This document shows, piece by piece, positions 32,450 to 41,026 of a DNA stretch of 54,070 nt (position 1 is the first letter of the stretch; the number at the start of each line of letters is the position of its first letter). The position numbers and the translations under genes were made by a program. The notes under the pieces were generated by a model. The model saw only the letters and a list, made by a program, of their open reading frames with translations, was not told the DNA's origin and made no database searches. The DNA comes from JBMNQI01 sp050944055 (GTDB taxonomy: Bacteria; Bacillota; Clostridia; Oscillospirales; Oscillospiraceae): contig JBMNQI010000005.1 in the NCBI GenBank assembly GCA_050944055.1, positions 1-54,070 of the forward strand, given 5' to 3'.

Positions 32450-33308
32450 TACGCCGTGCGCTCCACAGTTTTACAAGCTCCGACGGTTTGGCGTTGAGCT
32501 TATGCCTGCGTATGCCGGGGCTGTCTACATCGTCCTCCTGGTTGATTATGCGGACAGTCTCCGGCAGGGTCTTGTAGAGCTCCCAGTGCAGATACTCGTC
32601 AATATTGGGAACCAGCGTTTTTGAGAAATTCAAATCGAATATCTCCTCCGAGACCATCGTTCCGAACGCCGCCGCCCTGTCGTTCCCGCCTTCGCTGAGG
32701 ATTATCCCGTGCAGTTCAAGCTCTGAGAAATGCCTGAGAGCCTCCAGTGTCGGACGCGAATCGGCCTTTCCCTTCATCCTGCCATGCTCCGCCTCCCACC
32801 GCCGTACCACCTTCTCGGCGCGCGATATGTTCGATTCGTCCAATAATTCAACCTTCCATACCGAAGCCTCCGCCGCGCGCCTTATGCGCGAGCGCAGGCG
32901 CTTGAAGTCTCCGCCCTGCAGTTTTATCTGCTCGTCGCGGTCATACAGGTACTCAAAATCCCCGCGCACTTCCTCGCATATAAACTCGCCGGGAAACTCA
33001 CTTTCAAGGAATTCAACCTCGGGCTGCCTCAGGTAATGGAGCGAAGCGTCGGGCAGGGTCTTGACCCAGGCGACAAATTCCCGCTGTTTTTCAGGCGATC
33101 CGCACGGGAACTGGAAGGCGTTTTTTCCGCGCGCCTCAAACCTGACCATAAACGCGTCCTGCTCCACGCAAATCGTAAACCTGCAGTCGTCTTTCCATAG
33201 ATACAAAGATGTATACGTGTAGGCCGCCAGGAAATTCCCGCTGCGCCGTCTTATGTCCTCTACTGCGGCGCGGTCTTTTAGCGTAATGGGGTGAAATTCA
33301 AAATGCAT
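32436..33308 (-). CDS. DUF2156 protein (phosphatidylglycerol lysyltransferase C-domain-like)
   Basis: This 290-residue protein has two tandem GNAT-like folds, as in DUF2156 and the soluble domain of MprF. It includes FHPITLKDRAAVEDI at the start, NFLAAYTYTSLYLWKDD, EYLYDRDEQIKLQGG and a late FSKTLVPNIDEYLHWELYKTLP. Full-length MprF membrane helices are absent. Family members may transfer aminoacyl groups from tRNA to lipid or protein, but most are uncharacterised. It precedes and overlaps the GNAT gene by 14 nt. The product's localisation is cytoplasmic by lack of a signal peptide. Confidence 0.85.
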   Translation of the reverse strand: MHFEFHPITLKDRAAVEDIRRRSGNFLAAYTYTSLYLWKDDCRFTICVEQDAFMVRFEARGKNAFQFPCGSPEKQREFVAWVKTLPDASLHYLRQPEVEFLESEFPGEFICEEVRGDFEYLYDRDEQIKLQGGDFKRLRSRIRRAAEASVWKVELLDESNISRAEKVVRRWEAEHGRMKGKADSRPTLEALRHFSELELHGIILSEGGNDRAAAFGTMVSEEIFDLNFSKTLVPNIDEYLHWELYKTLPETVRIINQEDDVDSPGIRRHKLNAKPSELVKLWSARRNDGY

Positions 33309-33353
33309 AGCTTCCTCTTTAGTAATTTAGTATTTTATCCGCCGATTTACCGG

Positions 33354-33387
33354 CAAAAGGGCCGCTCCCAGCGCGGCCCTTTTTATT
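33354..33387. terminator. Terminator of the ApbE-NusG-Gx operon
   Basis: GGGCCGC/GCGGCCC stem (10 bp with A/T flanks) across a 7-nt loop, with T runs in both directions. It lies immediately after the stop of the Gx transporter gene. Confidence 0.88.
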
Positions 33388-34794
33388 CTATCTCTCGTAC
33401 TCCTCGTCTTCGTAGCTGTCTTCATCGCCGGAATTATCCTCGCTAACCTGTTCATTCTCATGATACCATTCGTCGAAACGTTCCCTGAACCTGGTCCATG
33501 TGCTCTTCTTCTTTTCACCGGACTCTTTCCCGGCCGGTCTGTCAGCCGTATCGCCGGGTCCTTCATCGGCCTTAAAAAAGGAAACCAGTTTTGTTTTGGC
33601 TGCAACCATTCCGTCAACAATCCCTTCTCCGATTTTTGATAAAGCTGCGATTGATAAAGCAGCGATCCTTCTTGATGAAGCGACAAGCTTTTTTGTTGAA
33701 GCAGCGATCTTTCCTGATAACGCAGCGATCTTTCCTGATAACGCAGCGATGAATTTCCCAGTATCGGAAGCTTTCCCCGCCTCAGTCCGGGACCTGGCTT
33801 CAATATTATGCGCCGTTTCGCCCGGGCTTACCTCGCCGGAGCCATTCTCCGTCCCCGGAATTACGGCTTTTGTTTTTGCGTCTTCCCTGCTTCGGGCTAT
33901 TCTTTCCAGGGCTTCCTCAAATGTCTCGATCGCCGCGCCCTGCCCGGCATCCGTGAGGTCCTCAGTATCGGGCCCGGGCGCATGTTCGGCTTCGGCCCGC
34001 TCTACATATTCCGGCTCTGTCTCCCCGCCGTATTCGTATACGTCCTCCGTTATATTTTCCGTCCCGGATTCGGGTTTATACCCGTTATCCGCATCATCAT
34101 AATACGCCGTTTCAGCCTCATTTTCACCTTCCGCGGAATAACTGTTTATAAGCCTGTCTACCGAGGCAAGCACATCCTCGATTGTCTCCGTCTCCGGCTC
34201 CGTCTGTAGGGCGGGCTGTACCGGCTCCGTTGCGGAATCAGCGGGCGCGGCGCCGCCCGATACTCTGGTTCTGTACCTCATAACGCCCGAAAGCGAGCCC
34301 AGCACTATCCATGAAACTACGCCCGTAACCAGCCCTGTCAGTATGGAAACGAACAAAAGCACGGGCAGGTAAGTAAGCGGCGCGGAGCTTCCGAGCACCT
34401 TCATCGCCGCCAGTATCTGGCCTATATTGTGCGCGGCGGCGCCGCCTATGCAGACGCCTATAGGCGATATATACCTTGAATACATTAAAAGCAGCATTAT
34501 TATATAGGCCAGCAGACCCCCGCAGAGCGAGAAAATCAGGCTCGTCACAGTGCCCGCGAATACCGAACCCAGAAGGCAGCGGACGATTAGTATGGCCAGC
34601 GCGGGGACAGGCCCCATCGTATAGAGCGCGTATACCGTTACGACGTTGGCTAGGCCCAGCTTTATCCCGGGTATTGCGGCGGGAAGCGGAAGCGCCTGCT
34701 CGACGACCGAGATTATAAGCGCGAGCGCCGTCAGTATCGCGGACAGGGTTATGGTTTTCACGTCAAACCTGGTTTTTGAATTGGCTTTTATCAT
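33388..34794 (-). CDS. Gx transporter family protein with long charged C-terminal extension
   Basis: Residues 1-180 form the membrane part: five to six helices with GIKLGLANVVTVYAL and AHNIGQILAA, the signature of the Gx transporter family (once annotated as heptaprenyl diphosphate synthase component I). Such proteins normally end near residue 170-180. Here about 290 residues follow. They comprise an acidic stretch rich in Glu, Tyr and Pro (185-330), a Lys/Ala/Ser repeat segment with two ALSGKIA copies and related KLVA and RIAALS units (about 350-385), and an acidic tail ending in Asp/Glu clusters. The gene follows apbE and the NusG-domain-II gene. It may import a quinone precursor or take part in flavin-based electron transfer. 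Confidence 0.85.
   Translation of the reverse strand: MIKANSKTRFDVKTITLSAILTALALIISVVEQALPLPAAIPGIKLGLANVVTVYALYTMGPVPALAILIVRCLLGSVFAGTVTSLIFSLCGGLLAYIIMLLLMYSRYISPIGVCIGGAAAHNIGQILAAMKVLGSSAPLTYLPVLLFVSILTGLVTGVVSWIVLGSLSGVMRYRTRVSGGAAPADSATEPVQPALQTEPETETIEDVLASVDRLINSYSAEGENEAETAYYDDADNGYKPESGTENITEDVYEYGGETEPEYVERAEAEHAPGPDTEDLTDAGQGAAIETFEEALERIARSREDAKTKAVIPGTENGSGEVSPGETAHNIEARSRTEAGKASDTGKFIAALSGKIAALSGKIAASTKKLVASSRRIAALSIAALSKIGEGIVDGMVAAKTKLVSFFKADEGPGDTADRPAGKESGEKKKSTWTRFRERFDEWYHENEQVSEDNSGDEDSYEDEEYER
33701..33750. repeat. 21-bp tandem repeat within the Gx gene tail
   Basis: Two exact 21-nt units (33701-33721, 33722-33742) and 8 nt of a third encode ALSGKIA repeats. The repeat keeps the reading frame, so unit number could vary among strains. 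Confidence 0.9.
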
Positions 34795-34798
34795 ACTA

Positions 34799-35206
34799 TC
34801 ACCCCGTCACGGCATCCGCGTCGGCCTCGCCCGGCGAGCCGTATATGTGTATCATAACACGGTTTGGAAGGCAGACGGCGGTCTGTCCCGATTCGGAGAT
34901 CATGCCGGTATGGACGCAGTACTGATTAGGGCAGTCGGATTTGACAAAACCCAGCCTGCCGTCTTCCACGAGTATAACATTATGGTATTTCCCGCCGACC
35001 TCGATTATGAATTCACCCGAGACGGAATCGAGGTCAAAGCTTTTAATTACCCTGCCGTCCTGCTCGACTACCACATACCGCTCGCGGCCGGGATTGCTTA
35101 TAAGCAGCCAGAGCGCTATTGCGATCGCGATAAATACGACCGCGCCAATTACGGCAAAATCGGCTCCGGAGGGTTTAATGCGTCTTTCAGTCAGTGATAG
35201 CTTCAT
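34799..35206 (-). CDS. NusG domain II-containing membrane protein
   Basis: This 135-residue protein has one N-terminal transmembrane helix (about 15-40) and an external NusG_II domain. The family motif is intact: SDCPNQYCVHTGMISESGQ followed by CLPNRVMI, with two conserved Cys in the CPNQYC pair and a third in VCLPN. The pair may be redox-active or bind a cofactor. ATG 35206 is preferred, with GGAAGGA upstream; ATG 35233 is in frame but less likely. It overlaps the end of apbE by 20 nt and is followed after 4 nt by the Gx gene. This family is found beside ApbE and Gx proteins in electron-transfer loci. Confidence 0.86.
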   Translation of the reverse strand: MKLSLTERRIKPSGADFAVIGAVVFIAIAIALWLLISNPGRERYVVVEQDGRVIKSFDLDSVSGEFIIEVGGKYHNVILVEDGRLGFVKSDCPNQYCVHTGMISESGQTAVCLPNRVMIHIYGSPGEADADAVTG

Positions 35207-36179
35207 ACGAATATCCTTCCGAGGAGGGCTCAAAGCTCAAACCCCCCGTAATTAGTACCCGCCTGTCATCAGTCACAAGTATCATTTCAAAGTCACGGTA
35301 CCGCCGCCAGTGCTCTATCGCGCCTTCTTCGCCCATGATATACAGCGCGGTGCTCAGCCCGTCCCCCAGGGCGCCGTCTTCGGAAACTATGGTCACCGAT
35401 TTCAGGCCCGAATCAGCGCTCATGCCGGTGCGCGGGTCGAGAATATGAACATACTCCCTGCCGTTTTCAACGAAATAACGCTCATATCCTCCGGAGGTGA
35501 TAATATGACGGTTTTTGACGCTGAGCGTGCCTATATACATTGTCGGGTCAAGCGGGTCGCGGACCGCGACGCGCCACGCCTCGCCCGTGGGCCGGGAGCC
35601 CCAGGCAAGCACGTTTCCGCCTATGGATACTATGGCCGAACCGACGTCCATCTTATCAAATATTTCCGAGACTTTATTTGTGGCGTACCCCTTGGCTATG
35701 CCGCCGAGGTCGAGCTCCATGCCCTGCTTCATAAGCGTAACCTTGTTTTCTTCAATTTTTACGCTTCCGCCGCCGACAAGCTTAAGCGCTTGCTCAAGCT
35801 CGGCATTATCCGGGACGGCCGGCTTATCGCCCGGAAAACCCCAGAGATCCACGAGCGGCGCCACTGTAATATCGAAAAGCCCTCCCGTGCGCATCCATAC
35901 CGAATACGCGTCATTAAGGCAATTAATCGTATCGTTCCCGACGGTCGTGCTTCCCCAATAGTTGATAAAGTATATATCGCTGTCCTTTGAAAACCTGTCG
36001 AACTGGTCGCTCAGGCCCTGTATAAGCTTCCGGGCTTCCTTAACTGCCTTCTGGTCCCCCTCGCATTTTATCGTCACTACGGTGTCCATCGCGTAAAAGC
36101 TGGTTTCGCCGCCTGACGAGCAGGCTCCGAAAATGCCAAGCAGCAGGAGGGCGCATAATGCAATTGTTATTTTCTTCAT
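35187..36179 (-). CDS. apbE: FAD:protein FMN transferase lipoprotein (ApbE)
   Basis: This 330-residue lipoprotein (lipobox IFGAC, Cys20) attaches FMN to Ser/Thr of target proteins outside the membrane. Signature blocks are FYAMDTVVTI near the N terminus, the MELDLGGIAKGYATN flavin-binding segment, SIGGNVLAWG, and HIITSGGYERYF followed by HILDPRTGMSAD. All are complete, so it should be active with Mg2+ and FAD. It is the first gene of an operon with a NusG-II protein and a Gx transporter, and a strong promoter lies at 36262-36290. No protein with a clear FMN-attachment (S/T-G-A-T) motif is seen in the window, so its target is elsewhere. Confidence 0.95.
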   Translation of the reverse strand: MKKITIALCALLLLGIFGACSSGGETSFYAMDTVVTIKCEGDQKAVKEARKLIQGLSDQFDRFSKDSDIYFINYWGSTTVGNDTINCLNDAYSVWMRTGGLFDITVAPLVDLWGFPGDKPAVPDNAELEQALKLVGGGSVKIEENKVTLMKQGMELDLGGIAKGYATNKVSEIFDKMDVGSAIVSIGGNVLAWGSRPTGEAWRVAVRDPLDPTMYIGTLSVKNRHIITSGGYERYFVENGREYVHILDPRTGMSADSGLKSVTIVSEDGALGDGLSTALYIMGEEGAIEHWRRYRDFEMILVTDDRRVLITGGLSFEPSSEGYSYEAITD

Positions 36180-36206
36180 GTTTGCCTCCGGGCGAGCCTG
36201 ACGAAA

Positions 36207-36230
36207 ACGGTATTAAGCGCCTATTACCGT
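36207..36230. promoter_or_regulatory. Operator-like inverted repeat in the apbE leader
   Basis: ACGGTATTA (36207-36215) is repeated in inverse orientation ending ACCGT (36222-36230) with one mismatch. It lies between the apbE promoter and its start codon, a suitable place for a repressor site. Confidence 0.45.
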
Positions 36231-36261
36231 ATTTACAGGTGCAGTAAATGTTAGATACTGT

Positions 36262-36290
36262 ATTTTATCATTTTTATGCGGCCAAATCAA
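36262..36290 (-). promoter_or_regulatory. Promoter of apbE
   Basis: On the minus strand, TTGATT (36290-36285), 17 nt, TAAAAT (36267-36262). Start codon about 80 nt downstream. Confidence 0.75.
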
Positions 36291-36294
36291 GCTA

Positions 36295-36323
36295 TTGCCT
36301 TGTTATCTTTTATTTGATATAAT
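36295..36323 (+). promoter_or_regulatory. Promoter of the 36.4-kb membrane protein
   Basis: TTGCCT (36295-36300), 17 nt, TATAAT (36318-36323). Its -35 box stands only 4 nt from that of the divergent apbE promoter, so the two may compete or share control. Confidence 0.72.
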
Positions 36324-36412
36324 TTGTAACCACAAAAATATTGTTTAGACCAGAATTATGTAATATATATTATGAGTCAGCGGCTACAGCCATTACGACC
36401 CGGAGGAAACAG

Positions 36413-37141
36413 ATGACACAAAAAATCAAGAACACACAAAAAAGGGACGAGGCCGGCAGCCGAATTTTCGCCACCTTTATTATTACACTGGCCGCGCTTA
36501 TATTGCTGCTTATCTGCTATAAATTCTATACGCGCGGCAGCGCAATCCATAGCGTGTATGTCGCGGCGACGGCGATTCAATGGGCCGGGCTGGGCGTTTT
36601 CTGCATCTTCGGGGCGCTGCGGCTTATAAAACGCAGAAGCTGGCTTACGCGGCTCTGCCTTGCGGGTGCGGCCGTATGCTTTGGCGGTTATATCGCGGCG
36701 CACTACTATATTGAGGGCGTAAAGCTGCTTTCCATAATTGTAACGGGCATAGCGGCGCTTTATCTCGTTTTTCTCGTTTACCGGAGCGAGCTTTTTACCG
36801 TGGCCGTCGCCATAGCCCTCGCGGCCCTCGCGACCTGGATGCGCATTGCGGGCTATATTCTCGCCTGGCCCGCTTTCTATCTGGCGGCCGCGTTCGACGT
36901 CATTGCATTTGCGGCGCTTATTATATGCAAAAAGAACGGCGGCTTTCTCCGTCTGGGCAAAAAATATTTGCGTTTTTTTGATAAGAACGCGGCCTATCTC
37001 CCTCTTTTCATCTCCTGCGCGCTTTCAGCCGCGGTGCTGATAGGCGGTCTGTTCGGCCACGCCATACGCTTTTATTCCATGTTTGCGCTCATCGCCGCCG
37101 CTTTTGTTTACGCGGTCTATTATACCGTAAAGCTCATGTAG
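36413..37141 (+). CDS. Polytopic membrane protein of unknown function
   Basis: This 242-residue membrane protein has about seven hydrophobic helices starting near residue 18, and positively charged ends. Short loops such as KRRSWLTR and KKNGGFLRLGKK mark the cytoplasmic faces. I recognise no family motif. ATG 36413 has GGAGG 7 nt upstream; the earlier in-frame start at 36341 lacks a ribosome binding site and falls close to the promoter's expected start point. It is divergent from apbE, sharing a compact bidirectional promoter, which hints at joint regulation. It is monocistronic. Confidence 0.72.
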   Translation: MTQKIKNTQKRDEAGSRIFATFIITLAALILLLICYKFYTRGSAIHSVYVAATAIQWAGLGVFCIFGALRLIKRRSWLTRLCLAGAAVCFGGYIAAHYYIEGVKLLSIIVTGIAALYLVFLVYRSELFTVAVAIALAALATWMRIAGYILAWPAFYLAAAFDVIAFAALIICKKNGGFLRLGKKYLRFFDKNAAYLPLFISCALSAAVLIGGLFGHAIRFYSMFALIAAAFVYAVYYTVKLM

Positions 37142-37258
37142 TCTGTCATCGCCGCCCGCAAGGCGGCGGCTGCGAAAACGGCGCGCCTGCCGCATACTGC
37201 CAGGGACGCTGCTGATAATATACGCTAAGCCTCATTATTTAAACGCATGGGGGTTAAT

Positions 37259-39274
37259 ATGGAGATTCTCGCTCCCGTCGGCGGGCCCGGGCAGCTGACG
37301 GCCGCCGTTCGGTGCGGCGCGGATGCCGTCTATCTCGGCGCCGGAATGTTCAATGCCCGCCAGAGCGCTCAAAAATTTGACGGCGCCGCCCTGCGCGACG
37401 CCGTTTCGTTTTGCCGCGGCCGGGGCGTTTCTGTTCACGTCACGCTCAACACGATCGTGTTCGACGACGAGTTTGAAGAGCTTGAACGCGAGCTGCGCGC
37501 CATAGCTGAAGCCGGAACAGACGCCGTCATTGTGCAGGACCTCGCCGTGGCCAGGTTCGTGCGCGAATGCTGCCCGACGCTGCCTATGCACGCTTCCACG
37601 CAGATGAGCATACACGAGCTCCAGGGCGCGCTCGAGGCCAAGTCGCTCGGATTCTCGCGCGTGGTGCTCGCAAGAGAGCTCAGCCTGCCCGAAATTCGGG
37701 AGATTGCCCGGAATTCGGGTATCGAGATTGAGGTCTTCATACACGGGGCTCTCTGCATGTGCCTCTCGGGCGGGTGCTACCTTTCAGCCATGCTCGGCGG
37801 CATGAGCGGAAACCGCGGCCGATGCAAGCAGCCCTGCAGGCTTGACTTTCGTGACGGCGCTCGCGGTTACGCGCTGTCGCTCAAGGATATGTCCCATGTC
37901 GAATATATAGACGAGCTGCGCGCGGCCGGCGTCGCCTCGCTGAAGATAGAGGGGCGGATGAAGCGCCCGGAATACGTCGCGGCGGCCGTTACCGCCGTCC
38001 GCGCCGCGCTGGAGGGCAAAAAGCCCGATATGGAAACGCTGAGAGCCGTTTTTTCGCGCGGCGGCTTCACGGACGGCTATATTAAGGGGCGGCGGACTCT
38101 CGATATGTTCGGCCGGCGTACGCGCGAGGACGAGGCGGCCTCGGTCTCCGTCCTGGGTTCTCTCGCAGGGCTATACCGCCGCGAGGGGCAGTTTGTGCCT
38201 GTCGACATGGTTCTGAGCGGTTATAATCTGACAGTTACGGACGGGAAGAACTCGGTCACCGAGGAAGTGCGGGCAGGGGCTGCCGATAAACCGGAACAAG
38301 GCCCGCCAGGCGGCGAAATCGGCTCCGGCTTCGACGCAGCGGAGCTTACGGAAAAGGCGCGGAAAAACCTCGGGCGCACGGGCAATACGCCGTTTTATCT
38401 CCGCGGATTAACCGTTGAAGGCGGCTTTCTCCCCTCTCCTTCACAGCTAAACGCGCTCCGGCAGGCAGCGCTTGGCCGGCTTCTTGAAATAAGAAGTGAA
38501 ATTGCGCCGCACGAATTCAGGGAGAACTGTTCTCGGCTTAAAACGGAGAGCCGCGAATTCGCGCCGGAGAAGCCCGAATTCAGGTTTCGTTTTGAAAAAG
38601 CGTCGCAGATACCTCCCGGCCTGCCACGGTCGACTATTATTCTCCCGCTCGCCGAATGCGCAGAGCATCCCGAGGTCATGCACAAGCACCGTGTGATAGG
38701 CGAATTCCCCGCCTTTCTCTCCGGGCAAATCGAGATTCCCGAAGGCGTAAGCGAAATTATCACCGGGAACCTCGGCGGCATTCGCATCGCCCGTGAGCGC
38801 GGCCTCGTCATACACGGAGGACACGCGCTCAACATCGTAAACTCCGTATCCCTCGGAGAATACGGGCGCCTCGGGCTAACAGACGTTACGCTGTCGTTTG
38901 AGATGAGCATGAGGCGCATACGCGCTCTCGGCCAAAATATCAAGCGGGGCATAATAGCCTACGGGCGACTCCCGCTTATGACGATGCGCGCCTGCCCGCA
39001 CGGCAAATGCGGCGGCTGCGGCGGGCGGTTTTCGCTAACAGACCGCAGGGGCGCCGTTTTCCCTCTTATCTGTTCGGGGAAGAAATACGTGACACTTCTT
39101 AACTCTGTCCCGCTCCATATCGCGGACAAAAAAATCCCGCCGCTGGATTTTCTGACGCTCTATTTCACTATCGAATCGGCCGGGGAGTGCGCCCAAATAA
39201 TACGCGACTACGAGGAAAAAAGGCCTTACCTGGGAGAGCGCACGGGCGGGCTTTACTTCAGAGAGCTGGTGTAA
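37259..39274 (+). CDS. U32 family peptidase-like protein with DUF3656 region (RlhA-like)
   Basis: This large U32 protein of 671 residues was named for a peptidase, but better-known relatives hydroxylate RNA bases (RlhA on 23S rRNA, TrhP on tRNA). The N-terminal U32 domain has EILAPVGGPGQL, GADAVYLGAGMFNARQ, VHVTLNT and FIHGALCMCLSGGCYLSAMLGG, followed by GRCKQPCRLDF with conserved Cys residues for an Fe-S cluster. The remainder (about 300-671) contains the DUF3656-type region, and a C-terminal Cys set in CPHGKCGGCGG. ATG 37259 follows GGGGG by 5 nt and gives the usual N terminus; ATG 37247 is in frame. It is coupled to the next U32 gene. Confidence 0.86.
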   Translation: MEILAPVGGPGQLTAAVRCGADAVYLGAGMFNARQSAQKFDGAALRDAVSFCRGRGVSVHVTLNTIVFDDEFEELERELRAIAEAGTDAVIVQDLAVARFVRECCPTLPMHASTQMSIHELQGALEAKSLGFSRVVLARELSLPEIREIARNSGIEIEVFIHGALCMCLSGGCYLSAMLGGMSGNRGRCKQPCRLDFRDGARGYALSLKDMSHVEYIDELRAAGVASLKIEGRMKRPEYVAAAVTAVRAALEGKKPDMETLRAVFSRGGFTDGYIKGRRTLDMFGRRTREDEAASVSVLGSLAGLYRREGQFVPVDMVLSGYNLTVTDGKNSVTEEVRAGAADKPEQGPPGGEIGSGFDAAELTEKARKNLGRTGNTPFYLRGLTVEGGFLPSPSQLNALRQAALGRLLEIRSEIAPHEFRENCSRLKTESREFAPEKPEFRFRFEKASQIPPGLPRSTIILPLAECAEHPEVMHKHRVIGEFPAFLSGQIEIPEGVSEIITGNLGGIRIARERGLVIHGGHALNIVNSVSLGEYGRLGLTDVTLSFEMSMRRIRALGQNIKRGIIAYGRLPLMTMRACPHGKCGGCGGRFSLTDRRGAVFPLICSGKKYVTLLNSVPLHIADKKIPPLDFLTLYFTIESAGECAQIIRDYEEKRPYLGERTGGLYFRELV

Positions 39275-39275
39275 T

Positions 39276-40469
39276 ATGAAAAATCCTCCCGAGCTTCTCG
39301 CCCCGGCGGGCGATTTTGAGAGCCTGCGCGCCGCTATACATTTCGGCGCAGACGCCGTGTATCTCGGCGGGCCTATGCTCCAGATGCGCTCCGTAAGCAC
39401 CGGGTTTTCAGAGGAAAGCCTCGCCGAGGCGATAAGACTTGCTCACAGCCGCGGCGTCTTTGTTTACGTCGCGCTCAATTCGCTGGCCACCGGGCCGGAG
39501 GTCGATAAGGCGGGCGAATACATCCGCCTCCTTGATTCGGTCGGCGCCGACGCCGTCATCGTATCCGACCTCGGCGTGCTTACCGCCGTAAAGCAGGCGG
39601 CGCCGGAGATGAAGGTACACATAAGCACGCAGGCAAGCTGCATGAACTATCTCGCGGCCCGCCGCTACTACGACATGGGCGCTGAGCGGATTATACTGGC
39701 TCGCGAGCTCGACATCTCAGGGATTGCGGACATCAGGGCAAAAACGCCGCCCGATCTGACGCTTGAGGCCTTCGTCCACGGCTCGATGTGCATGGCCTAT
39801 TCCGGCCGCTGCCTGATAAGCGCGTTTTTAAACAGCCGCAGCGCAAACAAAGGCGAGTGCAGCCAGCCCTGCCGCTGGCAGTATCATCTTATGGAGCACA
39901 AGCGCCCCGGTCAATACTTCGAAATTGAGGAAAACGAAAGTGGCACGTCCATACTCAGCTCATACGACCTCTGCTGCATAGGCATGCTCGGCGAGCTTTA
40001 CGCCGCGGGCGTCGGCTCTTTCAAGATAGAGGGGCGCATGAAGTCCGCCTACTACGTCGGCACTGTCACCAACGCGTACAGGCGCGCCATTGACGGCGGC
40101 GATACTAGCGCGCTGCGGCCCGAGCTCGACTGCGTCTCCCACCGCCCGTATTCCGAGGGCTTTTACCACGGCGCTATGAAAAAAGGGGACGTCGGCTGCG
40201 AGGGCTATGAGCAGACCTGCCTCTTCGCCGCCAACGTACAGAAGGGCGGCAGGGGTATTGCGCTTGTCCGGCAGCGCAACCGTTTCAGCGTCGGCGACGC
40301 GCTTGAAATCGTCTCCCCGAAAAGCCTCGGGCTGAGCTTTCGCGTCGAGAGTATAACAGACTCCGACGGAAACGAGCTGATTTCCGCTTCCACGCCGATG
40401 CAGGAGGTGCGTATAAACTGCCCGTATGAGCTGTCGGAGGGTGACCTGCTGCGCATTAGAGTCAGGTAA
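39276..40469 (+). CDS. U32 family protein, TrhP-like (tRNA uridine hydroxylation)
   Basis: This 397-residue U32 protein starts one base after the stop of the larger U32 gene. Features are PELLAPAGDFESLRAAIHFG, GADAVYLGG, FVHGSMCMAYSGRCLIS and GECSQPCRW, with Cys residues expected to hold an Fe-S cluster. KIEGRMKSAYYVGTVTNAYR is the typical mid-region of YrrO/TrhP-type proteins, which use prephenate to make 5-hydroxyuridine at tRNA position 34. The C-terminal beta-barrel (about 300-397) is also present. The tandem pair suggests that both RNA modifications are made together. A hairpin (40523-40564) follows. Confidence 0.87.
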   Translation: MKNPPELLAPAGDFESLRAAIHFGADAVYLGGPMLQMRSVSTGFSEESLAEAIRLAHSRGVFVYVALNSLATGPEVDKAGEYIRLLDSVGADAVIVSDLGVLTAVKQAAPEMKVHISTQASCMNYLAARRYYDMGAERIILARELDISGIADIRAKTPPDLTLEAFVHGSMCMAYSGRCLISAFLNSRSANKGECSQPCRWQYHLMEHKRPGQYFEIEENESGTSILSSYDLCCIGMLGELYAAGVGSFKIEGRMKSAYYVGTVTNAYRRAIDGGDTSALRPELDCVSHRPYSEGFYHGAMKKGDVGCEGYEQTCLFAANVQKGGRGIALVRQRNRFSVGDALEIVSPKSLGLSFRVESITDSDGNELISASTPMQEVRINCPYELSEGDLLRIRVR

Positions 40470-40522
40470 AGCGCAAAAAAAGCCGGGCACTGCGCTCCGT
40501 GCGGGCCCAGCGAATATATAAA

Positions 40523-40568
40523 CACCCCGATTGTTTTTCAGCAGTACTGTCCAACAACGGGGTGCTTT
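40523..40568. terminator. Terminator between convergent U32 and cdd genes
   Basis: CACCCCG (40523-40529) pairs with CGGGGTG (40558-40564), extended by TTGTT/AACAA, then CTTTTA. It serves the two genes that end on either side. Confidence 0.72.
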
Positions 40569-40582
40569 TAGTTTACGGCGTT

Positions 40583-40981
40583 TTAATCCTGGTTCTTTTT
40601 CAGCTTAAAACCGTAGGGCAGAAGCTCGCGCATACGGTAGCTCACATACCTCCCGTCGGGGCGGGCGCAGAGTACCTGCATCTCGTCTGAGAACTCGGCC
40701 AGAACCTGCCGGCACATGCCGCAGGGAGTGCAGAATGTATCGCCTCCGGAGGGCACGATGGCAATGCTTATAAAATCAGTATTTCCCGCTGCGACGGCCG
40801 CGCCGACAGCCGCGCGTTCCGCGCACAGCGCCGCTGGGTACGCGGAGTTTTCGACATTGCAGCCGGTGAATACCGACCCGTCCCGGCATTCGATAGCAGC
40901 TCCGACCTTGAAGCCGGAATACGGGGCGTAGGCGTTTTGCATCGCGTCGTGGGCTAAACTCAGAAGTTCCATATCAGTCAT
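40583..40981 (-). CDS. cdd: Cytidine deaminase
   Basis: This 132-residue tetrameric-type cytidine deaminase converts cytidine and deoxycytidine to uridine forms for pyrimidine salvage. The zinc site is complete: CAERAA (Cys ligand and the proton-shuttling Glu) and PCGMCRQ (two further Cys). YAPYSGFKVGAA and TGCNVENSAYP are the usual ribose-binding segments. The length is normal. It lies between two terminators or intergenic gaps and the GT2 gene upstream; 45 nt separate it from that gene's stop, so they may be co-transcribed. Confidence 0.95.
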   Translation of the reverse strand: MTDMELLSLAHDAMQNAYAPYSGFKVGAAIECRDGSVFTGCNVENSAYPAALCAERAAVGAAVAAGNTDFISIAIVPSGGDTFCTPCGMCRQVLAEFSDEMQVLCARPDGRYVSYRMRELLPYGFKLKKNQD

Positions 40982-41026
40982 TGGCGGCTTCCCCTTTCCT
41001 GATTATAGTGTATTGAAGCGTTTTTT

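Noticed and set aside
33701..33750. CRISPR-like repeat
   Set aside because: The units are directly adjacent without spacers and lie in frame within a gene, so this is a coding tandem repeat.
33808..34209. Plus-strand ORFs antisense to the Gx gene tail
   Set aside because: The minus-strand frame continues from a well-recognised membrane domain and contains in-frame repeats, so it is the real gene. The antisense frames look like composition artefacts.
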